Origin: Clostridium porci
GTDB taxonomy: Bacteria > Bacillota > Clostridia > Lachnospirales > Lachnospiraceae
DNA length: 64,000 bases
Direction of reading: 5' to 3'
Assembly: GCF_009696375.1 (NCBI RefSeq)
Contig: NZ_VUMD01000008.1
Span: 164,417-228,416, forward strand
Shown: positions 18,105-27,611 of the stretch, piece after piece
Numbering within the stretch: position 1 is the stretch's first letter
How the letters are laid out: each line of letters begins with the position of its first letter
The notes under the pieces: generated by a model
The model's input: only the letters and a program-made list of their open reading frames with translations
Database searches by the model: none
Told to the model about the DNA's origin: nothing
Position numbers and translations under genes: made by a program

Positions 18105-18150
18105 AAAAGCCGGCTTGCCAGGGTGGAAGCCAGGCAGGGCAGGCTTTTTG
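18105..18150 (+). terminator. Terminator after the two-component genes
   Basis: AAAAGCCGGCTTGCC pairs with GGCAGGGCAGGCTTTTT (two mismatches), ending in five T. It lies between two convergent genes and may serve both directions. Confidence 0.65.
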
Positions 18151-18165
18151 CTGAACTGATTAAAC

Positions 18166-19128
18166 TCACGCATGTTTCCGGCGGTTTCTTGTGCTTCGGC
18201 GTCTGCGAACATCCTCCCTTTTTTGAAGCAACTGCTGAACATCTCCCTCCCATGCCGTCCTTATGGTCTTAACAGCATAGTAGTTCTCATCCTCCGACCG
18301 CTTCACACGTATCTTTCCCCGTATATAGCCATGCTCCGGGCAAACCGCAATGCACAGATAAAATCTCTGCCCATAGGGAAACCAGCGGATTTTCTTGCGC
18401 AGCATCCGTTTGCACTTAACACATACCACATCCGTCACAGCCTTGTCCTTCATAATATCTTCCCTTGTTTCAAATTCCCTGGAAACAAACTTGGAGTATT
18501 CTGGAAACTGAAACATAAATTCTTCCCCTCTTTTGCTAGGAAGCCTGTAATAATCCACAGAAAAATACGCCCCATAGGCCTCCATGTCCAGAGCTGCAAA
18601 AATACATTTCGTATAGTGCGCATCATCCAGTGCCCGGTGAAAGGGGCGATCCGCCTCCATATGCTGAAGCTGCACCGCCAGATCCAAAGAGATCCTGTTT
18701 TTACCGTCCCCATGTTGAAGACAGTACAGCTTTTGGATATCATAATAAAGGAGAGGCACAGGAAATGAAATCTCCAGTCCATAATAGGCCATATTTCTCT
18801 GAAGCTCTGTCAAATCCATGGAGCCCCAGGTACAGAACATAAACTCCGCCTCACCGCACCACTCCATAAAAGCCTTCATAGCTTCCGGAAACGACACCCC
18901 TTCCTTAAGCAGCCTGTCTATATCCATATGAGTTACCTCTGAGCTTTTAAAATGCATCTCCCTGTAAACCTGAGGCTGAATCAACCGATGAAACTGCCCC
19001 AGCTCCTGCAAGCAACTATCCAGCTTCACAGCGCCTATCTCAATTATCTCAAAAGGAAGATGCTCCACAGAGTCCGCCTTACCGCCTGGGCTCTGATTCC
19101 ATTCAAGGTCAAACACAATGTAATTCAT
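18166..19128 (-). CDS. DEDDh 3'-5' exonuclease (KapD/ERI-1-like) with zinc-ribbon tail
   Basis: 320 residues. The Exo motifs are visible: VFDLEW (motif I, Asp/Glu), TWGSMD (motif II) and HRALDDAHYT (motif III with catalytic His). A C-terminal domain (about 235-320) has CVKC and a further C...CPEHG pair, a likely zinc ribbon for nucleic acid binding, then a basic tail. It acts on DNA or small RNA in the cytoplasm; the substrate is unknown. ATG 19128 has an AGGATG-type weak site. Confidence 0.8.
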   Translation of the reverse strand: MNYIVFDLEWNQSPGGKADSVEHLPFEIIEIGAVKLDSCLQELGQFHRLIQPQVYREMHFKSSEVTHMDIDRLLKEGVSFPEAMKAFMEWCGEAEFMFCTWGSMDLTELQRNMAYYGLEISFPVPLLYYDIQKLYCLQHGDGKNRISLDLAVQLQHMEADRPFHRALDDAHYTKCIFAALDMEAYGAYFSVDYYRLPSKRGEEFMFQFPEYSKFVSREFETREDIMKDKAVTDVVCVKCKRMLRKKIRWFPYGQRFYLCIAVCPEHGYIRGKIRVKRSEDENYYAVKTIRTAWEGDVQQLLQKREDVRRRRSTRNRRKHA

Positions 19129-19257
19129 AGCTTCATCCTGTCATTCACCATTGTCTAACTACTCATCTATCATACCATATCAGAGGACTAATGGAAAGGG
19201 GATTTCCTTTGGCATTTCCGGATCAGAGACGGCAGGATGAAAAGAAGATTCATTGAA

Positions 19258-19310
19258 TTGTTAACCTTAAATTATTCAAAGTTGACAATCGTTTATAAAA
19301 ACTATATAAT
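19258..19310 (+). promoter_or_regulatory. bioY promoter with BirA-type operator
   Basis: Perfect TTGACA (19282-19287), 17-bp spacer, perfect TATAAT (19305-19310). The -35 box lies in the right arm of an inverted repeat, ATTGTTAAC (19257-19265) and GTTGACAAT (19281-19289), which fits the BirA biotin repressor half-sites TTGTAAACC and GGTTTACAA. Biotin-bound BirA would block RNA polymerase here. Confidence 0.8.
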
Positions 19311-19353
19311 ATACTACATATAAAAATATAGCTTAACGTATCAGGAGGTACAT

Positions 19354-19908
19354 ATGAAAACTACGTTTCAGACCAATGAGCTGACAAAAATAGCTCTGTT
19401 TTCTGCGCTGATATCCGTATCAGCCTACATTGCTATCCCCCTTCCATTTTCCCCTGTAAGTCTGACTGCCCAAACCTTTATCATCAACCTTATGGCTCTG
19501 CTTCTCACACCCCGTCAGACTATCTGCACCCTTCTTCTCTATATTCTGCTTGGCCTGATTGGCCTTCCAGTGTTCTCAGGAGGCGCAGGAGGACCGGCCA
19601 AGCTGTTTGGACCTACAGGCGGATACATTTTCTCCTGGCTTATCGCAGTGCCCTTGATGGCCCATTTAAAAGGCTCCCGCTACCACTTCTACCGATACTG
19701 TGCCGTCACAATCCTGGCGGGTATGCCCATCATCTATCTCCTGGGAACGGTTTATATGAAATATCTCACCGGGATGGATTGGGCTGCAGCCTTTACATCT
19801 GCAGTTCTCCCCTTTATTCCTCTGGATCTTTTTAAGTGTGTCGCGGCCTCACTGGTAGCAAAGCCTGTACAGTTAAGCCTGTCGGCTCTGGAAAACAGCC
19901 GCTCCTGA
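19354..19908 (+). CDS. bioY: Biotin transporter substrate-binding protein BioY
   Basis: 184 residues with about six membrane helices, the S component of an ECF-type biotin importer. Marks are AQTFIINLMALLL, GLIGLPVFSGGAGGPAKLFG and PTGGYIFSW. The ECF energising genes (ecfA/T) are not adjacent, as is common for shared ECF modules. Expression should rise when biotin is low through the operator upstream. Biotin serves the AccB protein encoded about 6 kb away. Confidence 0.95.
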   Translation: MKTTFQTNELTKIALFSALISVSAYIAIPLPFSPVSLTAQTFIINLMALLLTPRQTICTLLLYILLGLIGLPVFSGGAGGPAKLFGPTGGYIFSWLIAVPLMAHLKGSRYHFYRYCAVTILAGMPIIYLLGTVYMKYLTGMDWAAAFTSAVLPFIPLDLFKCVAASLVAKPVQLSLSALENSRS

Positions 19909-19925
19909 CAGACTGGTTTTCTTTT

Positions 19926-20753
19926 CTATTCTGACTCTCTGAGCGGTATATACAGCTCCTGACAATATGTAACCTTTTCCCTTGAAAAAAATGTTGTCAT
20001 ATTATTCGAATATACACGCTCCTCTGCCTTTAGACCGCGGCGCCGGCCCCACAGAACCATCTTCTGAATCATTCCCATATCCGGCAGCACATCCTCTGAC
20101 TGGGCTACCATATAGATACACTCCGCCTCCTCCGTCAAAGGGTAACGGGAGCCGTCAAAGGCATCTCCTAATTCCCCTTCCAGCCTCTTATAAAGAAGTA
20201 AATCAGTGCCCTGGCTGATGAGGCTCTTTTCCGTGTATGTAAGAACATTATAAAAATAGGTCATATCCAGCCCCGGCACTTCAGAGGACAGGCGAAACCA
20301 CTCCCTAAGCCCCTCCTGAAGACTGGCGCAATGCTCCATTACATAGGCTGCCGGAAACCGCTTTACAGAGCACTGATCCAGGCATTCCTCAATTCGACTA
20401 ATATCCCGCGCTACCAAATCCAGCCTTGTTAAAGCTTGCTGGTGTCTCATAACCGCCTCCTGCTCCTCTGCTCTCCTCTGTGTAATATGATTTCGTATAA
20501 CAGGCAGGGAGTTCCTTCCGCTCATCAGACCCTCCAGCTCCTCCAGGCTGGTATTCATTTTTCTATGATAAAGAATACACATCAGCTTATAAATATCATC
20601 TTCTGAGTAATAACGGTATCCATTCTCTTTTTTCCTGGCGCTGATAATGCCCTTTTTCTCATAAAACCTCAGGGCGTCTCTGCTTAAGCCCACCATCTGG
20701 GCTACGTCTCCGATCAGATATTCCACCTGCTCACTTACTGCCGCTTTCTCCAT
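19926..20753 (-). CDS. MerR-family transcriptional regulator
   Basis: 275 residues. Winged helix-turn-helix at the N-terminus: YLIGDVAQMVGLSRDALRFY, then EKKGI and NGYRYYSEDDI. A coiled-coil dimer region follows (about 70-125). The C-terminal 150 residues form an effector domain I cannot assign. I chose ATG 20753, seven bases behind GGAGG; a longer in-frame start (20777) includes that site. It faces bioY and does not appear to belong to an operon. Confidence 0.85.
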   Translation of the reverse strand: MEKAAVSEQVEYLIGDVAQMVGLSRDALRFYEKKGIISARKKENGYRYYSEDDIYKLMCILYHRKMNTSLEELEGLMSGRNSLPVIRNHITQRRAEEQEAVMRHQQALTRLDLVARDISRIEECLDQCSVKRFPAAYVMEHCASLQEGLREWFRLSSEVPGLDMTYFYNVLTYTEKSLISQGTDLLLYKRLEGELGDAFDGSRYPLTEEAECIYMVAQSEDVLPDMGMIQKMVLWGRRRGLKAEERVYSNNMTTFFSREKVTYCQELYIPLRESE

Positions 20754-20884
20754 TAAAAAACCTCCGCCTTTTTTCATGCTTCTGCCTATATATTAAAGGC
20801 GGCTGTCTTTAAGGTCAATGGAAGCAAGGAAAGCGCAAGAGAACCGTAATAAAAATGAAAAGGTTCCCCTATTCCATACCCTTT

Positions 20885-20946
20885 GGTGGATAATGTGGAT
20901 AACTTGGGGATAACTTTGTTAATTTTATGGGGATAGTCATGGATAA
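20885..20946. other. Cluster of DnaA-box-like 9-mers
   Basis: TGTGGATAA (20894-20902) is a perfect DnaA box; GGTGGATAA (20885-20893) and TGGGGATAA (20905-20913) differ by one base; CATGGATAA (20938-20946) by two. All point the same way in a gene-free gap. Confidence 0.5.
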
Positions 20947-20950
20947 GTCA

Positions 20951-20989
20951 AAAAAAACAGAAAGAGAGCTGGTTTTATACCAGCTCTCC
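20951..20989 (-). terminator. Terminator of the fatty-acid operon
   Basis: GAGAGCTGGT/ACCAGCTCTC, a perfect 10-bp stem that includes the last codons and stop of the NMO-family gene, followed on the minus strand by a run of T. Confidence 0.85.
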
Positions 20990-22108
20990 CATTAGCTCCT
21001 TTATGACGTTATCCACAGTTTCAATTTTTTTTGTCCTGAACGCATTGCTTCCACAGAACAAAAGTGCATTATCCACATCTCCAATGGCTGCATTTACAAG
21101 GGCCGTTGTAATACAGTAGGGAATGGTTTTAATATCACATTTCTCAAGACATTGGTAGCAGGCTTTGATGGAAGGCCGGTTCCCATTCTTTATCCGGCTT
21201 AAGAAGGGATTTAATATAGCCCTTCCAGGCATCCCCACCGGACTTTTGGTGACAACAATATCCTCCTTTGAAGCCTTGATATAGGCCTCCTTATAAGCCT
21301 GAGAGGCGTCGCATTCCTCTGTGGTGACAAACCGGGTTCCTACCTGAACCCCTTCTGCCCCCAGCCCGAACTGGTGAAGCACATCCTCATGGGTATAGAT
21401 CCCTCCGGCGGTTACAACAGGAATATGGCATCTGTACTTAGCTCCATACTCCTTAACTACCTGAATAATCCCTCTTACTTCCTTATCAAAGGTTTCCCTG
21501 TCATAGGTAGCAGGCACATCTGTGGTATCTGCCCCATACTCAGACAGCTGTTCCCTGGAAAATCCCAGGTGTCCCCCTGCCAGGGGTCCCTCTACTACAA
21601 CCAGATCTGGCGCTACGTGAAATTTTCTGTCCCACATTTTGCAGATAACCATGGCAGACTTGGCGGAGGATACGATAGGTGCCAGCTTAACCCTGCGCTT
21701 TGGCTCCCTCTCCATCTCATGATAGGCAGCCTCAACATGCTCTGGAAGCGTCACTGGAAGACCTGCCCCAGATATAATAATATCGGCTCCCGACTTCACC
21801 GCCTCCTTTACCCACAGGTCGTAGCGCCTGGTAGCCACCATAATATTAAAGCCGATTACACCCTCAGGCGCAATCTCCCTGGCCAGCTTCATCTCCCTGC
21901 CTATGGCCCTGAGATTGGCCTCTACAACATTCTTCTGAAAATCAGGTTCCCGAAAGCCAATCTGTGCAGATGAAATAATTCCCGCACCCCCGGCTTTAGC
22001 CACAGCTCCTGCCAGCCTGTGCAGACTGATGCCTACTCCCATTCCCCCTTGAATTACAGGCTTCTCAACTACTAAATCACCAATCACCAATGGCTTTAAC
22101 TCTGTCAT
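20975..22108 (-). CDS. Nitronate monooxygenase / 2-nitropropane dioxygenase family flavoprotein
   Basis: 377 residues, a TIM barrel that binds FMN. Marks: PVIQGGMGVGISLHRLAGAV at the N-terminus, GAGLP, EGPLAGGHLGF (about 175-186) and QVGTRFVTTEECDAS. It is related to FabK (29341-30291) but longer and without FabK-like ends. Its ATG overlaps the accDA stop (TAATG), so it is the last gene of the fatty-acid operon. It might detoxify nitronates or act as an accessory enoyl reductase; neither is shown by the sequence. Confidence 0.8.
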   Translation of the reverse strand: MTELKPLVIGDLVVEKPVIQGGMGVGISLHRLAGAVAKAGGAGIISSAQIGFREPDFQKNVVEANLRAIGREMKLAREIAPEGVIGFNIMVATRRYDLWVKEAVKSGADIIISGAGLPVTLPEHVEAAYHEMEREPKRRVKLAPIVSSAKSAMVICKMWDRKFHVAPDLVVVEGPLAGGHLGFSREQLSEYGADTTDVPATYDRETFDKEVRGIIQVVKEYGAKYRCHIPVVTAGGIYTHEDVLHQFGLGAEGVQVGTRFVTTEECDASQAYKEAYIKASKEDIVVTKSPVGMPGRAILNPFLSRIKNGNRPSIKACYQCLEKCDIKTIPYCITTALVNAAIGDVDNALLFCGSNAFRTKKIETVDNVIKELMGELV

Positions 22109-23838
22109 TACATTCTCCTAAATCTCTGATACCTGTGTTCTGTCAGCTCTTTGCGTGACATAGCCAGATATTTATGAAAAAACTCTGTCATAGCCTTATC
22201 CATGTGCTGGGTCAGATGGTTAAGGCTTTCTGCTGAGGCAGGCTCAGCCTCCGGTACAATCCTCTCAATCAATCCCAGCTTAAGCAAATCCTCAGCCGTA
22301 ACCTTCATAACCTTGGCTGCCTCAGGAGCCTTCTTGCTGTCCTTATAAAGAATGGAAGCAAATCCCTCTGGTGAGAGAATGGAATAGATAGAATTTTCCA
22401 GCATCCACACCTCATCTGCCACGGCCATAGCAAGAGCTCCGCCGCTGCCTCCTTCTCCGATTACCACAGAAAGAATCGGCACCTTCAAATCCGACATCTC
22501 AAACAGGTTCCGGGCAATGGCCTCTCCCTGTCCTCTCTCCTCAGCCTCCAGGCCGCAGAACGCTCCCGGCGTATCCACAAAACAGACCACAGGGCGTCCA
22601 AAGGCCTCTGCCTGCTTCATAAGCCGCAGGGCCTTACGGTAGCCCTCAGGAGAAGGCATACCAAAGTTACGCTTTAGATTATCCTTGGTGTTCTTTCCCT
22701 TCTGCTGTCCGATCACGGTTACAGGCATGCCGTGAAACATTGCGATTCCGCCCACAATCGCTCCATCATCCTTATAATAGCGGTCTCCGTGAAGCTCGAT
22801 AAATTCATCAAACATAGCGTTAATGTAATCCGTTGCCACCGGGCGATCGGATCTTCTGGACAACAGCACTGTATCCCAGGGAGTTTTTCCACCAGCTTTT
22901 CCACTTTTAGAAGGCTTATCCACTTCCACACCAGCAGTTCTTCTTACATAAACCGGACCGGCCCCTGGCTCCATCTGACGGCTTCTGTGCATATATAAAA
23001 GCTGGCCAAGCATCTTTTTCTGATCCCTGCGCTCCACAATCTTATCTACAAATCCATGTTTCAGCAGAAACTCCGCTCTCTGGAAGCCCTCCGGAAGCTT
23101 CTGCCCGATGGTCTGCTCAATCACCCTGGGCCCTGCAAAGCCAATCAAAGCTCCAGGCTCCGCAATGATTATATCTCCCAGCAAGGCAAAGCTGGCCGTA
23201 ACCCCTCCGGTGGTTGGATCAGTAAGAACGCTGATAAAAAGCTGGCCTCCTTCATGATGACGCTTTAAGGCCGCAGAGGTCTTAGCCATCTGCATCAGGG
23301 ATACAATCCCCTCCTGCATCCTGGCTCCTCCCGAACAGGCGAATAGAATCACAGGAAGTCTCTCCCTCGTAGCCCGCTCTACCGCTTCCGTAATCTTCTC
23401 ACCAACCACCCGGCCCATGCTGCTCATAATGAACCGGGCGTCACAGACTCCCACTACAGCCGGATTGCCATTAATGGTTCCCTTTCCGGTTACAACTGCT
23501 TCGTTAAGCCGGCTCTTTTCCCTCGCAGCCAGGACCTTCTTCTCATAGCCTGGAAAATCCAGAGGATTCGAAAAGGGCATCTCCTTATTCCATTCCTCAA
23601 AGGAGCCCTCATCCAAAAGCATTTCAATCCGGCGGTATGCATGAACACGGAAATAGCCGCTGCACTTTGGACATACGTAATAGTTATTTTTTACGTCTTC
23701 CACATAAATTGGCTGACCGCATTTATTGCATTTACGCCACAGCCCCTCCGGGATCACCGGCTCCTGGCCTGAATCAGACTGGGGCTTATATTTCGTATCT
23801 ATCTTCGTATATGTTTTTTTAAACATATTCCGCAACAT
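22108..23838 (-). CDS. accDA: Acetyl-CoA carboxylase carboxyltransferase, fused beta-alpha chain
   Basis: 576 residues from ATG 23838, which has AAGGA eight bases upstream; ATG 23859 is possible but has a weaker site. Residues about 35-60 are the AccD zinc ribbon (CNKCG...CPKCS). The AccD crotonase-like domain follows ([31 protein letters not shown]). After a Lys-rich linker near 300-310 comes the AccA half ([47 protein letters not shown]). It moves the carboxyl group from biotin to acetyl-CoA to give malonyl-CoA. In most bacteria AccA and AccD are two proteins. Confidence 0.95.
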   Translation of the reverse strand: MLRNMFKKTYTKIDTKYKPQSDSGQEPVIPEGLWRKCNKCGQPIYVEDVKNNYYVCPKCSGYFRVHAYRRIEMLLDEGSFEEWNKEMPFSNPLDFPGYEKKVLAAREKSRLNEAVVTGKGTINGNPAVVGVCDARFIMSSMGRVVGEKITEAVERATRERLPVILFACSGGARMQEGIVSLMQMAKTSAALKRHHEGGQLFISVLTDPTTGGVTASFALLGDIIIAEPGALIGFAGPRVIEQTIGQKLPEGFQRAEFLLKHGFVDKIVERRDQKKMLGQLLYMHRSRQMEPGAGPVYVRRTAGVEVDKPSKSGKAGGKTPWDTVLLSRRSDRPVATDYINAMFDEFIELHGDRYYKDDGAIVGGIAMFHGMPVTVIGQQKGKNTKDNLKRNFGMPSPEGYRKALRLMKQAEAFGRPVVCFVDTPGAFCGLEAEERGQGEAIARNLFEMSDLKVPILSVVIGEGGSGGALAMAVADEVWMLENSIYSILSPEGFASILYKDSKKAPEAAKVMKVTAEDLLKLGLIERIVPEAEPASAESLNHLTQHMDKAMTEFFHKYLAMSRKELTEHRYQRFRRM

Positions 23839-23903
23839 AGGCAGTATCCTTTCCTTCATGCCCAGGCCTGCTTTTACGCATGCCCATTAACGCTTAACCT
23901 TAA

Positions 23904-25262
23904 CTAATACGAACGCACATACTCAGGGAACTCCTTTTCAATAAAGCCCGTATCCGTATCTCCCTTCTGGAATGTGTCGTTTTCCAAAATCTCATACTGA
24001 AAATTGATGTTAGTCTCAATTCCCTCAATGATCACCTCGCCCAAAGCGCTGCGCATCTTGGCTATAGCCGACTCCCTGTCCTTATCAAACACAATCAGCT
24101 TCATCAGCATGGAATCATAATTGGCAGGAACCCTATAACCGGCATAAATATGAGAATCTACCCTCACTCCGTTGCCTCCCGGAATATGAACATTGGTGAT
24201 CAGCCCCGGACATGGCATAAAGTTCCTGGAGGGATTCTCCGCATTGATGCGGCACTCAATGGCATGGCCTTCTATGGCTACATCCTCCTGGCGCAGGCTT
24301 AAGGGCTCTCCTGCCGCCACCCGTATCTGCTCTTTAATCAAATCCATACCTGTCACCAGCTCCGTTACAGGATGCTCCACCTGAATCCGGGTATTCATCT
24401 CCATAAAATAAAAGTCCTTATTCTTATCCAAAAGAAACTCTATGGTTCCTGCATTTTCATATCCTACAGCTCTGGCGGCCTTTACGGCAGTTTCCCCCAT
24501 TTTCTTGCGAAGCTTAGGGGAAATAGCCTCACAGGGCGCCTCCTCCAGCACCTTCTGGTGACGTCTCTGGATGGAGCAGTCCCGTTCTCCCAGATGGATT
24601 ATATTGCCGTGCTTATCTGCCATAATCTGAAATTCCACATGCTTTGGCTTTTCAATGTATTTTTCTATATACATGGTGTCATCGGAAAAGCCCTTTACTG
24701 ACTCCATCTGGGCCGCATTGAAGTGCTCCCTAAAATCCCCGGCGCTTCTGGAAATCCTCATCCCCTTTCCTCCGCCGCCTGAAGATGCCTTTATCATAAC
24801 CGGAAAGCCGATCTCCTTTGCCATGGCAAGGGCTTCCTCTGCCTCATGAACCGGCTCCCTGCCGCCTGGCACAACGGGCACTCCCGCATCTATCATAGTC
24901 CTTCTGGCCTCTGACTTGTTGCCCATCTTATGGATGATTCCAGCAGACGGCCCTATAAAGGTGATATTGCACTCAGCACACAGCCTGGCAAATCGGGCAT
25001 TTTCCGAAAGGAAGCCAAAGCCCGGATGAATCGCGTCGGCCTTCACCGCTGCAGTAGCCGCCAGTATCCGCTCTATATTCAGATAGCTCTGATTTGAGGG
25101 CGCAGGCCCGATACAGATGGCCTCGTCAGCCAGCAGGGTGTGAAGGCAGTCTCTATCCGCCTCGGAATATACAGCCACAGTCTGAATCCCCATCTCTCGG
25201 CAGGCCCGGATAATGCGGACTGCAATCTCTCCTCGATTGGCAATTAAAATTTTGTTAAACAT
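23904..25262 (-). CDS. accC: Biotin carboxylase
   Basis: 452 residues. Carboxylates biotin on AccB with ATP and bicarbonate. Start MFNKILIANRGEIAVRI matches the family; ATG 25262 lies ten bases behind GGAGG, and the upstream ATG 25268 is an alternative. The ATP-grasp glycine loop is SSGGGGKGMRI, the metal/catalytic region EMNTRIQVEHPVTE, and the biotin carboxylase C-domain is complete. It lies between fabZ and accDA in the operon. Confidence 0.96.
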   Translation of the reverse strand: MFNKILIANRGEIAVRIIRACREMGIQTVAVYSEADRDCLHTLLADEAICIGPAPSNQSYLNIERILAATAAVKADAIHPGFGFLSENARFARLCAECNITFIGPSAGIIHKMGNKSEARRTMIDAGVPVVPGGREPVHEAEEALAMAKEIGFPVMIKASSGGGGKGMRISRSAGDFREHFNAAQMESVKGFSDDTMYIEKYIEKPKHVEFQIMADKHGNIIHLGERDCSIQRRHQKVLEEAPCEAISPKLRKKMGETAVKAARAVGYENAGTIEFLLDKNKDFYFMEMNTRIQVEHPVTELVTGMDLIKEQIRVAAGEPLSLRQEDVAIEGHAIECRINAENPSRNFMPCPGLITNVHIPGGNGVRVDSHIYAGYRVPANYDSMLMKLIVFDKDRESAIAKMRSALGEVIIEGIETNINFQYEILENDTFQKGDTDTGFIEKEFPEYVRSY

Positions 25263-25313
25263 CGACATTTTCCCTCCCTTCCCGTATCCCCACATCTGTT
25301 GCGGGATATATAA

Positions 25314-25739
25314 CTAACCAACCATAAATGTAAGCTCTGCTGTCACAGCCAGCCCGCCATCCACCGTGGCAGTCGCCCTTCCGATTCCCAAGGGCCCTTT
25401 TTGCTTAATAATTTCACATTCCAGCCTTATCTTATCTCCCGGCCCTACCTTCCGTTTGAACTTCGCCTTATCAATACCGCCGAAATATGCAATCTTTCCC
25501 TTAAAGCCTTCCTGGGACAAAATGGCTACCGCGCCGGTCTGAGCCAGCGCCTCAATTATTAACACCCCCGGCATAACCGGCTCCTGTGGAAAATGTCCCT
25601 TGAAAAAAGACTCATCGTAGCTTACACATTTATAGCCTACCGCCCGCACCCCCGGCTCCAGCTCCTCAATACAGTCCACCAGTAAAAAGGGGTGCCTGTG
25701 GGGAATAATTTCCTCTATCTCCTTAATTCCCATTAACAT
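25314..25739 (-). CDS. fabZ: (3R)-hydroxyacyl-ACP dehydratase
   Basis: 141 residues, hot-dog fold. Catalytic His in [10 protein letters not shown] (about residue 15) and catalytic Glu in [15 protein letters not shown] (about residue 63). Removes water from beta-hydroxyacyl-ACP to form the trans-2-enoyl-ACP used by FabK. GGAGG is ten bases before ATG 25739. Confidence 0.95.
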   Translation of the reverse strand: MLMGIKEIEEIIPHRHPFLLVDCIEELEPGVRAVGYKCVSYDESFFKGHFPQEPVMPGVLIIEALAQTGAVAILSQEGFKGKIAYFGGIDKAKFKRKVGPGDKIRLECEIIKQKGPLGIGRATATVDGGLAVTAELTFMVG

Positions 25740-25828
25740 ATAATCCTTACCTCCTCGTTATAAGCCAAAAGGCCCTGTTCCTGTCTCCTGCAACCGGTTG
25801 TCTCCACTTATCGGCCTGCCTGTACGCC

Positions 25829-26314
25829 CTAACTGATACGGAACAGAGGCTGGCCGTACTCCACCACCTCCTCATTATTTACAAGGATTGCTTCTACCAC
25901 TCCGTCGTATTCACTTTCTATTTCATTCATCAGTTTCATAGCCTCGATGATTCCCAGCACCTGTCCCTTCTTCACCCTATCCCCTGCCTTTACAAAGGCA
26001 TCCCCATCTGGTGAGGATGCGCTGTAAAAGGTTCCTACCAGCGGAGAGGTGATGACCTTGTCAGATCCAATATCCACAGAAGCTGCCCCTGCTGCAGGCG
26101 ACGTCAAAGCTCCCTGATCTGCCGCAGAAAGGTCCACTCCTGCCGTCCCGCCCATGCCGGGAACCGTCATCACAGGCGCTGTCACTGCCATTACCTGGGG
26201 CTGCTCTCTTTCGCATTTTAAGGAAAGCTTTATATTGCCTTCTTCCAGCTCAAAGCTGGTAAGCTTATTGTCGGAAACTGCCTGAATTAATTTTAAAATA
26301 TCGTCTATATTCAT
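25829..26314 (-). CDS. accB: Biotin carboxyl carrier protein of acetyl-CoA carboxylase
   Basis: 161 residues. The N-terminal helix (MNIDDILKLIQAVSDNKLTS) is followed by a Val/Ala/Pro/Gly-rich flexible linker (about 40-85). The C-terminal biotinyl domain has EAMKLMNEIE, whose Lys carries biotin, and the thumb region SPDGDAFV. BirA, the likely ligase, would also act on the bioY operator, tying biotin uptake to this protein. Confidence 0.95.
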   Translation of the reverse strand: MNIDDILKLIQAVSDNKLTSFELEEGNIKLSLKCEREQPQVMAVTAPVMTVPGMGGTAGVDLSAADQGALTSPAAGAASVDIGSDKVITSPLVGTFYSASSPDGDAFVKAGDRVKKGQVLGIIEAMKLMNEIESEYDGVVEAILVNNEEVVEYGQPLFRIS

Positions 26315-26347
26315 AGCCCATACCTTCTTTCTGTTACTAACTGAACA

Positions 26348-27586
26348 TTACCCTCTGAACTTCTTTACAATCAGGCTGGCATTGTGTCCGCCAAATCCAA
26401 GGGAATTGCTGATAGCGGCATTCACCTCCATGGATACGCCCTCGCCCTGGGTATAGTCCAGATCACAGCCCTCGCCCGGCTTCTTAAGACCAGCAGTTGC
26501 ATGAACAAAGCCATCCTCAATGGACTTCACACAGGCGATAAACTCAACTCCGCCTGCCGCTCCTAAGAGATGTCCGATCATAGATTTGGTGGAATTGATT
26601 TTCACCCTTTTGGCGTGATCCCCCAAGGCTCTCTTTATGGCCAGCGTCTCAAAGAGGTCATTGTGGTGGGTACTGGTGCCATGGGCATTGACATAGTCAA
26701 GCTCCTCCGCCTTCATCCCCGCGTCTGACAAAGCATTTTCCATGGCCCGGGCAGCGCCGCTTCCGTCCTCAGCAGGGGAGGTGATATGGTATGCATCGCA
26801 GGTCGCGCCATAGCCTGCAACCTCTGCCAGAATCCTTGCGCCTCTGGCCTGTGCGTGCTCCAGAGACTCCAGAACCACCACGCCTGCGCCCTCACCCATA
26901 ACAAAGCCGTTTCTTTCCTCGTCAAAGGGAATCGATGCCCTCATTGGATCGCTGGTGGTATTTAATGCTGTCAGGGCTGTAAATCCGGCGATACCAATCG
27001 GAGTAATGCTGGCCTCAGATCCTCCTGCCACCATTACGTCCGCCTCGCCATACTGGATCGAGCGCATGGCCTCGCCGATGGAATGGGTCCCTGTGGCACA
27101 TGCTGTTACCACATTAAAGCACTTTCCCTTAAGCCCGAACTGAATGGCTACGTTTCCTGCGGCCATGTTGCTTATCATCATAGGCACCAAAAGAGGATTC
27201 ACCCGGCTTGGCCCCTTTTCCTTCATCTTCAAAACGTCCTTCTCCATGGCCTGGAGTGAGCCAATGCCGGAGCCTACGCAGACGCCTACCCGGTAGGGAT
27301 CCTCCTTCTCCATATCAATGCCTGCCTGCTCTAAGGCTTCCCTGGAGGCAGCTACCGCAAATTGAGAAAAGGCTTCCATCCGGCGAGCCGCCTTTTGATC
27401 CATATAATCCTTTGCATGAAAGCCCTTTACCTCCGCCGCCAGCTTACATTTAAAATCAGTTGTATCAAAATAAGTAATAGGGCCGATTCCTACCGTCTTG
27501 CTTTTAAGCCCCTGCCAAAAGCTTTCCACATCGTTTCCAATGGGGGTGATGGCACCCATACCTGTTACTACCACTCTCGTCTTCAT
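26348..27586 (-). CDS. fabF: Beta-ketoacyl-ACP synthase II
   Basis: 412 residues from ATG 27586 (MKTRVVVTGMGAITPIG), which has AGGAGC upstream; a longer open frame reaches 27700 without a site. Catalytic triad: Cys in VVTACATGTHSIGEA, His in NAHGTSTHHND, and His in STKSMIGHLLGAAG. Elongates acyl-ACP with malonyl-ACP. It is the only elongating KAS in the operon, so it must carry the main chain extension. Confidence 0.96.
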   Translation of the reverse strand: MKTRVVVTGMGAITPIGNDVESFWQGLKSKTVGIGPITYFDTTDFKCKLAAEVKGFHAKDYMDQKAARRMEAFSQFAVAASREALEQAGIDMEKEDPYRVGVCVGSGIGSLQAMEKDVLKMKEKGPSRVNPLLVPMMISNMAAGNVAIQFGLKGKCFNVVTACATGTHSIGEAMRSIQYGEADVMVAGGSEASITPIGIAGFTALTALNTTSDPMRASIPFDEERNGFVMGEGAGVVVLESLEHAQARGARILAEVAGYGATCDAYHITSPAEDGSGAARAMENALSDAGMKAEELDYVNAHGTSTHHNDLFETLAIKRALGDHAKRVKINSTKSMIGHLLGAAGGVEFIACVKSIEDGFVHATAGLKKPGEGCDLDYTQGEGVSMEVNAAISNSLGFGGHNASLIVKKFRG

Positions 27587-27611
27587 ACGCTCACGCTCCT
27601 GCTTTATAATC

